DNA of 20,644 nt from Planctomycetota bacterium. GTDB lineage: Bacteria; Planctomycetota; Brocadiia; JAJRTI01. The position numbers and the translations under genes are program-made. The number at the start of each line of letters is the position of its first letter. The stretch's first letter is position 1. Location of the stretch: the NCBI GenBank assembly GCA_024278415.1, contig JAJRTI010000021.1, positions 1 to 20,644 on the forward strand. Direction: 5' to 3'. Of the stretch, positions 14,696-20,644 are shown one piece after another. The notes below the pieces were generated by a model, which saw only the letters and a list, made by a program, of their open reading frames with translations, made no database searches and had not been told where the DNA came from.

Positions 14696-14724
14696 TTGAC
14701 AACGCGGCCATGACAGGCTATGTA
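14696..14724 (+). promoter_or_regulatory. Possible promoter of the zinc-finger-like exported protein gene
   Basis: A perfect TTGACA (14696-14701) starts right after the terminator's T-run. TATGTA (14719-14724) follows at 17 bases; this -10 box is weak (three of six). A start near 14731 would give a 120-base leader to TTG 14852. Confidence 0.4.
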
Positions 14725-14851
14725 ACCATCGGCTCAATGGCTCCCAGCGAGCCCCCCGCCACAATTCACAGCATGAGGCCCCACCGATTGCTGCCCTCCT
14801 CCAGGCAGGCTTCCCGCGTCAACGTCCCACCACACGTGCAGGAGAAGCACC

Positions 14852-16639
14852 TTGAATTCCCCGTGTCGCGCTCTCAGCCGAGTCCTGTGCCTGGCCGTGT
14901 TTGCCTTGCCCCTTGGCCTCGCTGCCATTGCCCATGGCGGCCAAGCGCCAGACACCATCACCCTGAAGAATGGCGCCGTGCTCGAAGGCAAGATCATGGG
15001 CCGCGCGCCGGGGCTTATCGTCTTTAAGAGCATCGACGGCAAGCTGCACAAGCTGGCTGATGCCGACGTGAAGTCCGTGCGCAGCGAGGGCAAGCTCCGT
15101 GCAGAATACGGCAGGCGCGCAGGCAAACTGAAACGCACCGACTACGCCGGCCACCTCGCGCTTGCGAAGTGGTGCTTGGACAATGCCCTGAGCAAATGCG
15201 GGGCCACGGAGGTGAGTTCCGCCTGCGACGCGGAGGCCGCGGCCGATCTGCGCGCGGCCGCGCGCATGGCTCTGCGAATCCAGCGCCTCGACCTCGCCAA
15301 GAAGGCGGCCGACAAAGGAGCGCAAACCGCGCCAGACGACCCGTTCCTCCAAGCCGTGGCCCAGAGCTTGGGTTACCTCAACGAGCTGAAGGATGCCCTT
15401 GGCAAGGCCAAACAGGCGCTGGAGGCCGCGCGCAAGCAATTGGCCGAGCATCAAGGAGCGGTGGCGCGTTTGGAGAAGCTGATCGACGCGCCGGTCGAAG
15501 TGGTCGAGCGCGAGGTGGACATGCGTTGCCGATCGTGCGGCGGCACAGGAAAAAGCGGCGGCAGCCTACAAGCCAGAGCCACGATCCAGGGCCTCCCCGT
15601 GCAGGTCAACGCGAGGCTCGACTGTCGAAGCTGTATGGGACTGGGCGTCCAACGCAAGAAGGCGAACGTCGCGATTGTGTATGCCAGGAGCGCTGTCGAA
15701 CAAGATCTTGCTTGGGCTCGGCAAACCGTCAACGCCGATGCTGTCTACGCTGCAAAGCTGGAGAAGATCGTCGATGGTATCGAGCGCGTAGCGAAGCGCG
15801 TGGTGGTAGACGTGTTGGCGGAGACGCCAAAGGCTCCGGAACGCGAGATGGCCCTGCTGAGCTTGCCCGCGTACGTCAAGCCTGCCCCAGCCTCCCCCAC
15901 GGCAAGCGCTAAGGGACAGCAGCCAGCAAACCCTGCCACCGCGCTCGCGGCCGCGTTGCAGCATCGCGATCTGGACGCTGCCTACGCGGCGGCGAAGTCC
16001 ATTGGCGAAGCCGCGTCCGAGGGCTCGACGGCCCAGAAAGTCCTGGCCCACTACTATGTCGTCCGAAAACTCGCCAAGGCCCAGGGCCGCGCGAACCGAG
16101 CCATCGCAGACCAGTCTCGACGTATCGCGGAGTGCGAAGCGCAACTTGCGCGCACGACGTTCATGCTGACCCACCAAGACAAGAAGTGTGTCTGGCTGCG
16201 AGTGCGTACGTGCCCCGCCTGCCGCGGCCGCGGGACCGTGTCCGCAGGGTGGGCCGTGAGCGTCTCGTCGGTCCGAGATCCCAATGCGTACTCTCGGCCG
16301 TTGCCGCGGCAGTACGCCCGCATGTCTTCTGGACGGCGCTCCCGAAGACTGAGACTGCCGACGGGCACGACCCGCAGACCGAAACAGCAGACGTGTCCGA
16401 GATGTCGAGGCAGCAAGACGGTCCAGTTCTGGGAGCTGCCCACCGCCAAAACGCTCGAGGCAGAGCGAGCGAAACTGATGCCTCAACTGCCGAGTGAAAG
16501 GGCCTATCTGGCCAAGCTCGAAGCGCACCTGGACGAAGTGCGAGCCATGGCGGCCGCGGCATGTTCGGCGTTGACGGACGCCGCGGCTCAGATGCCTGCA
16601 CCGGCCGAGGTCGTCGGCATCGAGCTGCCAATACGATAG
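14852..16639 (+). CDS. Exported protein with four DnaJ-like CxxC zinc-finger half-sites and coiled-coil stretches
   Basis: A 595-residue protein. The start is TTG 14852, supported by GGAG seven bases upstream and an immediate signal peptide (hydrophobic residues 11-28, cleavage near AHGG). Residues 35-77 look like a small beta-barrel seen in exported Planctomycete proteins (DTITLKNGAVLEGKIMG... KLADADVKSV). Helical, coiled-coil-like stretches lie at 170-215 and about 395-435. Cysteine pairs resembling the DnaJ central domain (CxxCxGxG) occur at 226/229 (CRSCGGTG), 258/261 (CRSCMGLG), 454/457 (CPACRGRG) and 515/518 (CPRCRGSK). They form two sets 30-60 residues apart within each set and about 200 between sets. 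This suggests two zinc sites outside the cytoplasm. I recognise no named family. The gene precedes the 16835 gene by 195 bp and may share its transcript. Binding of unfolded envelope proteins is a guess only. Confidence 0.75.
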   Translation: MNSPCRALSRVLCLAVFALPLGLAAIAHGGQAPDTITLKNGAVLEGKIMGRAPGLIVFKSIDGKLHKLADADVKSVRSEGKLRAEYGRRAGKLKRTDYAGHLALAKWCLDNALSKCGATEVSSACDAEAAADLRAAARMALRIQRLDLAKKAADKGAQTAPDDPFLQAVAQSLGYLNELKDALGKAKQALEAARKQLAEHQGAVARLEKLIDAPVEVVEREVDMRCRSCGGTGKSGGSLQARATIQGLPVQVNARLDCRSCMGLGVQRKKANVAIVYARSAVEQDLAWARQTVNADAVYAAKLEKIVDGIERVAKRVVVDVLAETPKAPEREMALLSLPAYVKPAPASPTASAKGQQPANPATALAAALQHRDLDAAYAAAKSIGEAASEGSTAQKVLAHYYVVRKLAKAQGRANRAIADQSRRIAECEAQLARTTFMLTHQDKKCVWLRVRTCPACRGRGTVSAGWAVSVSSVRDPNAYSRPLPRQYARMSSGRRSRRLRLPTGTTRRPKQQTCPRCRGSKTVQFWELPTAKTLEAERAKLMPQLPSERAYLAKLEAHLDEVRAMAAAACSALTDAAAQMPAPAEVVGIELPIR

Positions 16640-16834
16640 AAGCGCCGCGAAGAATCTCTGCCATCGCTGTGCCGCGCACTCAGACTCCGTCGGGCTCAAC
16701 GTCGCCGCTTCGCCAAGTCGTCGCGCCATGTTGCGCCGGGCGTGGCCGTCCAGCGCGAGTGACTTGTTGTTGCAGGGCGGCGAAGCTGCCTGAAAAGCTG
16801 GAGCGTTGTTCCGGATGAATACCGAGGATAAGCC

Positions 16835-17896
16835 ATGAAGAAGATCGTGTGGCTCATTGTCCTGGCCGGCATTGGCTTTGGAGCCTGGCGCGGGGCAAAC
16901 TACCTCTCTGAACAGTGGGCCCGCAACGAAGTAATCAGCGAGTACTTGCTCGTGGCCACTCGGCGAGACGCCGCGGTCCATACGCTTGTCCAACCCGAGA
17001 ACGTGGACATGATGATGGACGTGTTCGTCGAGACGGAGTCCGAAAAGGTCAAGAAGGGCGCAATCAACTTCTTCTACCGGGACAAGGGCGAGAACTTCAT
17101 CTCCTACTTCGAAGACCAGTATTGGAGGATGGCCCCGAAGAAGCGCCTCACCTTCGTCCAGCGAGGGCTGTTGATCACCAGCGGCCTCACCAAACCGCTC
17201 AACAACATCGTCAGCAAGACCGATGATCCAGCCATGAAGAAGGCGATCGTCCAGCTCGTCCGGGAGCGATCGGGCGACTCCGTAGCCCCCCAGGCAAGCC
17301 TCCTTCCCACGGGCGACCAGCAACTGGACGCCGAGATTATCAGTGAGGTCGCCAAGCACTATGCTGTGGATGCAGACGAACTCGCCGCCGAGGCCGGCAA
17401 GGACGGGTCAGTCAGCGGCGAGAAGGTGCTCCAAGCTGCGAAGCATCTTGACGCGACGTGGCCCGTCCGTGGCCAGTACAAGATCACCATTCAGCGCAAC
17501 CGCGACATGGCGCTTGTGCCGGTCGTGCTGACTCTATTGGTCCGCGGGCCCGCGGGGCCTGTTCTCTTGGCTAAGGACCGCGGCGCGGTCTCGCTCGCAG
17601 GAGGGCCGAATAACGCGTGGCGCGTCAACGGCGAAACCGATGGATGCCAGGTCCGGTTCCCCGTTCGGGCCTTTGGCCTCAGCAAACTGGCTGCGCAGCT
17701 CAACAAACAGGGCAAGGCAAACCTCCAGGTGCCGGGCTTCGACGAGATCGATGCGGAAGCCATCAGGCGGAACAAGGCGGAGGCCAAGGCGCTCATCGAC
17801 GGAGAACTCGTCTTCAGCGTCACCGCGCCCGGCAAGCTCGAAGCAACCCTCTGGGGCGCCAAGATCACGCTGACGCGGGCTGGGAAGCCGGGGTAG
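16835..17896 (+). CDS. Membrane-anchored or exported protein of unknown function
   Basis: A 353-residue protein with an N-terminal hydrophobic segment (residues 4-20, MKKIVWLIVLAGIGFGAWRG), either a signal anchor or an uncleaved signal; no lipobox. ATG 16835 follows GAGGAT at seven to eight bases. Residues 25-165 are charged and probably helical, with M-M-M-D-V-F-V-E and YWRMAPKKRLTFVQRG. About 185-205 resembles a small helical segment (DELAAEAGKDGSVSGEKVLQAAKHL). From about 210 a beta-rich region (YKITIQRNRDMALVPVVLTLLV, DGCQVRFPVRAFGLSKLAAQL, DGELVFSVTAPGKLEATLWGAKITLT) ends the protein. I recognise no family. It shares strand and exported nature with the zinc-finger-like gene upstream, so the two may work together in the envelope. 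The transcript has no visible terminator; a 16-bp palindrome lies 41 bp past the stop. Confidence 0.7.
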   Translation: MKKIVWLIVLAGIGFGAWRGANYLSEQWARNEVISEYLLVATRRDAAVHTLVQPENVDMMMDVFVETESEKVKKGAINFFYRDKGENFISYFEDQYWRMAPKKRLTFVQRGLLITSGLTKPLNNIVSKTDDPAMKKAIVQLVRERSGDSVAPQASLLPTGDQQLDAEIISEVAKHYAVDADELAAEAGKDGSVSGEKVLQAAKHLDATWPVRGQYKITIQRNRDMALVPVVLTLLVRGPAGPVLLAKDRGAVSLAGGPNNAWRVNGETDGCQVRFPVRAFGLSKLAAQLNKQGKANLQVPGFDEIDAEAIRRNKAEAKALIDGELVFSVTAPGKLEATLWGAKITLTRAGKPG

Positions 17897-17937
17897 CATG
17901 GCGGGCGAGACACTTTAGGCCTTTACCGGTTTTCGAA

Positions 17938-17953
17938 CGACAACATGTTGTCG
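17938..17953. repeat. 16-bp perfect palindrome between convergent genes
   Basis: CGACAACATGTTGTCG is its own reverse complement. It lies 41 bp after the stop of the plus-strand gene and just before the GTAGT repeat. It could be a protein-binding site or chance. Confidence 0.5.
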
Positions 17954-17979
17954 ACGTGTGCAGCGCGAGGCGACGTGGT

Positions 17980-18057
17980 TTGTAGTAGGGCAATTCATTG
18001 CCCGTCGAACGTCCTTGCCCTCACGAGGCAGACGGGCGATGAATCGCCCTACTACAA
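17980..18057. repeat. GTAGT hairpin repeat, inverted pair, locus C
   Basis: Two 27-base arms, 17980-18006 and 18031-18057, are complementary except at two positions. Each arm also folds locally: GGGCAAT, TC, ATTGCCC on the left and GGGCGAT, GA, ATCGCCC on the right. The two differences form a base-pair swap (A-T to G-C) within the local stem. The right arm is closely similar to locus B. Confidence 0.88.
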
Positions 18058-18064
18058 GCGTAGT

Positions 18065-18101
18065 GCCTTCGCGGTCAGCAACCGAGACAAAAAACAAGAA
18101 G
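18065..18101. repeat. 37-bp dispersed direct repeat, copy 2
   Basis: It matches 10066-10102 at 34 of 37 positions in the same orientation, starting eight bases after a GTAGT palindrome. Copy 1 lies on the other side of its GTAGT palindrome, so the two loci are not simple duplicates of one block. Confidence 0.8.
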
Positions 18102-18130
18102 TTGCGCGGTGTGCGTACACTCTTGGCAGC

Positions 18131-18199
18131 GTATTGCGTATTGCGTATTGCGTATCTCGGCTCGCGATCCCAATACGGAATACGGAATACGGAATACCG
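18131..18199. repeat. Facing heptamer arrays (GTATTGC and AATACGG)
   Basis: Three units of GTATTGC plus a partial one (18131-18155) face three units of AATACGG plus AATACCG (18172-18199) across a 16-base spacer. The arrays are inverted relative to each other, with one mismatch per unit, so they can form a long imperfect hairpin. They lie between two convergent genes. Confidence 0.85.
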
Positions 18200-18297
18200 A
18201 ACAGCGAACCTGCGCTCCACACGCCATGTCTTGCCTCTGACCCATGGCGGTCAGTCGCCTTGGGGCGCGCGCGATGCCCGCCTTGCCAGTACAGGTG

Positions 18298-20644
18298 TCA
18301 ATCTTGGAGGCTATTCAAGATGGCGTTGGCGTTGTTTTCCTCGTTCAGCTCCGCAATTGCATCATCCGCATCGACCACCACGCGCGCTGCGTCCGGCCGC
18401 GCGAGGCCGGGGAAGGTGGCCTGCCGCGTCCTTGGAACGAGGTCTAGCGGCGCAGCAAGCCTTGCGATGGTTTTCTCGGCCAGCGTCTTGCCTGCTGCAT
18501 CGATGACGCGCACAAGCACGTTTCTCGCCGCGCGGTTGCCGAGATTGTGCACCGTCACGAACAGACCGGCGCCGGTCCACTTCACGTCCTCCGGTCCGAT
18601 GGCCAAGTCGGGGCGCTGCCAGTAGTCCTCGCGGCTCCTCTCAGTCAAACGAATGTCGAGCGCGCAGAGCCGCCGAGGTGGCAGGCGGAGTGGGATGGAC
18701 GCGGAGCGATGGAGCGTCAGCGTGCGCGGCCGCGCCGCGTCCGGCATCACGTCGCCATTCGCGTCTGGGCCGAATGCCACCGCGTACTTGCCCAGAGGCG
18801 TGCGCCAGACGCGCACGTATCCGTCTTCGGCCTCCTGGGCGAAGCTGTAGAGCCACACCTTCAGGCGCGTGTCGCTCTTCTCGCGCACCCACGCGGCGAA
18901 GTCGCTGAAGCCTTGGTAGCTGAGGTAGTGCCGGGGCCAGAGCTGGTTGCGTTCGTCCGACATCTCGCCTTGCATCATCATGATGAGCGGATGGTCGGGC
19001 AGCCAGATGCGGTCGTCGATCGGCTCGCCCCAGGTGTACGCTTCGAACATAAGCCGCATCTTGCGCACGCACGCCTCGAGCGCTTCGTACGCCGCGGACT
19101 CGTAGCCGGTGACCTCGAACTTCATGTACCGCTCGCGCGCGGCCATGCCGAGCCTGTCGCTGGAGGGGTGTGAGAGGTCCGCGTCCTCGGCCCACTTGAT
19201 GAGCGCGTTGCGCCATTTCGTGCGGTCGATCATTTCCAGCGCGGGGATGTAGTTTGCGCCGCGCATGAACGCGCCGGCCGCGCCGGTCCAGTAGCGTTGC
19301 GCGTCGTAGTAGCGCGGCTCGCCGGTCATGCGCCATAGCGCGACGTAGCAGTCCGGGTAGCCGTACCCGCGGACCTTGTAGTCGTAGCTCAAGATCGTGC
19401 CGTCCATGAGCGTGCGCTTGGGCCAGTGGCGCTTCCTGTCGTCGCCGTGCTTCGCGTAGTAGTCGAGCCAGCCGTCGATCCATTCTTGGAGGAACCGCAC
19501 GGCCCTTGGGTTGCGGCTGTAGTACCCGAGGAACAGCGCGGGGTGGCAGAAGAGCGCGTTGCCTGGGTGGTCGAAGCCGTACTGGCCCTGGTCGCGAATG
19601 CCTTCGGCGCCGAAGTAGCCGGACTTGAAGCGCCGGCGCCCGGCCGCGTCCTTCGCCGTCAGGTATTCATCGACCGTCTTCGCGGCCTCCATCATGCGCT
19701 CCACGTAGAGCGGGTTGCCGTAGTCGATGAGGCCCATGACCGGCTGTGCGTTCACGCCCTCTTCGTACGCGTGCAGCGTGTCCATGACGCGGCGGTTGAT
19801 GCCGCGCTGGATGAGGCCGGCCTTGTACACGCCGTCCGCGACCATCTTTGCGCACTTGGCGAGCCTGCCGTCGGGATCGCCGATCAGCACGAGCTTGGGG
19901 AGATTCTGGATGAGGTCCGTGTCGTCGCCCCAGGCATCGCCGAGTTCGCCGTTGGGCGTCTGCCGGTTCTCGATCCACCAGTAGAAGATGTTGCGGCAGG
20001 CCGCGAGGAGTTCGCGCTGGAGCAGCGCCCACTTCGGCGCGTTCGCACAGCCGTTCACTGGCCGCGGCTCCACCGGCGACGTGTCCACGACGTGCTTGTG
20101 CGTCCACAGCCAGAGCGCACGCACCTTGGGGTTGTCCGGCTCGAGCCGCCAGAGCTGCGTGAGCGGGATGAACAGCTCCCGCGCGTAGCGGCTGAACACG
20201 ACCATCTCCTTCTCCGGCTCTTTGTGCGCGCCCCAGGGCCGCGCTTCGGAGAGCCAACTGAACCGCGTGCGCACGAAGCTCATCTCGTTGCGCATGTACT
20301 CCGGGAGCACTTGCTCCTTTGTGCCAGTGAGAAGCTCGATGAAGGAGTTGCGGCCAAGGACAAGCGCGGCGTCGTTGTTGAGGCAGAACGTGAGCCACAG
20401 CTTCTTGCCGGCGGGCAATATGCGGTCCGCTGTGTCGATGGTCAGGTCGAGTTGTTGCGGCCCATCGCGGTCCGTGCCTGTAAGCGCGAAGTCCACCCAC
20501 AGCAGCCGTCGCCCGGGCAGCAGCGGATCGCGCATTTCCAAGCGGATAGCGCTCCCGCCGAGCTTCCCCTCAAGCGCCATGCTCAGACGGATGCCGCGTA
20601 GAGACGTCTCTTGTCGAATGGGGATGAGCACATGGTGATAGCGC
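18298..20644 (-). CDS. Large alpha-toroid-like protein with C-terminal CARDB-like domain (5' end outside the window)
   Basis: At least 781 residues. The frame is open to the window edge: an in-frame GTG at 20629-20631 is preceded by R-Y-H-H codons without a stop, so the true start lies beyond 20644. The first 140 residues are beta-rich (LWVDFALTG, QLDLTIDTADRILPAGKKLWLTF). The middle 450 are long helices with many aromatic residues (LFIPLTQLWRLEPDNPKVRALWLWTHKH, DAWGDDTDLIQNLPKL, HPGNALFCHPALFLGYYSRNP), as in alpha/alpha-barrel polysaccharide-active proteins. The last 100 residues (VKWTGAGLFVTVHNLGNRAARNVLVRVID... DADDAIAELNEENN) match the CARDB adhesion fold, usually found in exported proteins. 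Any signal peptide would lie outside the window. A polysaccharide-degrading or binding role like that of the heparinase-like protein is inferred; I recognise no exact family or catalytic residues. Confidence 0.7.
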   Translation of the reverse strand, partial: RYHHVLIPIRQETSLRGIRLSMALEGKLGGSAIRLEMRDPLLPGRRLLWVDFALTGTDRDGPQQLDLTIDTADRILPAGKKLWLTFCLNNDAALVLGRNSFIELLTGTKEQVLPEYMRNEMSFVRTRFSWLSEARPWGAHKEPEKEMVVFSRYARELFIPLTQLWRLEPDNPKVRALWLWTHKHVVDTSPVEPRPVNGCANAPKWALLQRELLAACRNIFYWWIENRQTPNGELGDAWGDDTDLIQNLPKLVLIGDPDGRLAKCAKMVADGVYKAGLIQRGINRRVMDTLHAYEEGVNAQPVMGLIDYGNPLYVERMMEAAKTVDEYLTAKDAAGRRRFKSGYFGAEGIRDQGQYGFDHPGNALFCHPALFLGYYSRNPRAVRFLQEWIDGWLDYYAKHGDDRKRHWPKRTLMDGTILSYDYKVRGYGYPDCYVALWRMTGEPRYYDAQRYWTGAAGAFMRGANYIPALEMIDRTKWRNALIKWAEDADLSHPSSDRLGMAARERYMKFEVTGYESAAYEALEACVRKMRLMFEAYTWGEPIDDRIWLPDHPLIMMMQGEMSDERNQLWPRHYLSYQGFSDFAAWVREKSDTRLKVWLYSFAQEAEDGYVRVWRTPLGKYAVAFGPDANGDVMPDAARPRTLTLHRSASIPLRLPPRRLCALDIRLTERSREDYWQRPDLAIGPEDVKWTGAGLFVTVHNLGNRAARNVLVRVIDAAGKTLAEKTIARLAAPLDLVPRTRQATFPGLARPDAARVVVDADDAIAELNEENNANAILNSLQD

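Noticed and set aside
15566..17359. Minus-strand open frame of 597 codons spanning two plus-strand genes
   Set aside because: It crosses the gap between two well-supported plus-strand genes with ribosome sites and export signals; its sequence is low-complexity and without motifs.
18131..18199. CRISPR-like periodic repeat
   Set aside because: The period is seven with no spacers, and the two arrays are inverted; no cas genes are present.
19426..20601. Plus-strand open frame of 391 codons opposite the CARDB-tailed protein
   Set aside because: It has shadow composition (Val/Arg/Ala/His) and no start signal; the minus frame carries the recognisable CARDB end.

Overview
This is a GC-rich bacterial window with 13 protein genes or gene fragments, one tRNA, and an unusually dense set of palindromic intergenic repeats. 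I see no ribosomal RNA, CRISPR array, transposase, integrase or phage gene. The lineage is an inference. A truncated Ser/Thr kinase joined to a pseudopilin-like DUF1559-type tail, a large secreted heparinase-like protein, Gfo/Idh/MocA and sugar-isomerase-like enzymes, and REP-like repeats together suit an uncultured Planctomycetota-type bacterium. Lentisphaerota, Hydrogenedentota or Armatimonadota are also possible.

Left part (1-4422, plus strand). A kinase C-terminal fragment (133-1035) lies behind a repeat. It is followed by a 0.7-kb repeat-rich gap, a secreted DUF4139 protein (1759-3279), a second repeat-bearing gap, and a small cysteine- and histidine-containing protein (3943-4422).

Middle part (10049 down to 4429, minus strand). 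In transcription order the genes are a 58-residue zinc ribbon, a FecR-like lipoprotein, a sugar isomerase/epimerase-like TIM barrel, a nitrilase-family amidohydrolase with an extra N-terminal beta-sandwich, a Gfo/Idh/MocA oxidoreductase and a TrkA/KtrA regulatory subunit. A convincing sigma70-type promoter (TTGACT-17-TACAAT) precedes the first gene. A 480-bp island of nested palindromes (6261-6738) separates the nitrilase-like and oxidoreductase genes. Upstream, also on the minus strand, is a 1289-residue secreted heparinase II/III-like protein (10369-14238). The set suggests uptake and breakdown of complex, possibly uronic or amidated, sugars, but no substrate can be read from the sequence.

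Right part. An initiator tRNA-fMet has a perfect TTGACA-16-TATAAT promoter and an intrinsic terminator. Two exported or membrane-anchored proteins of unknown function follow on the plus strand. The first carries four DnaJ-like CxxC(xG) zinc-finger half-sites outside the cytoplasm. A large minus-strand protein with a C-terminal CARDB-like domain runs off the right edge.

The most distinctive content is the non-coding layer. One family, at four loci, has a TGTAGT-type box followed by a hairpin; stem sequences differ but remain paired, and at two loci the loop is always GTNA. A second family, in three copies, is CCCAGGGT-N17-ACCCTGGG followed 9-10 nt later by a short hairpin with an NTT loop and a variable stem. 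Two copies of the second family are head to head around a 28-bp perfect hairpin. No mobilising enzyme is visible in the window.
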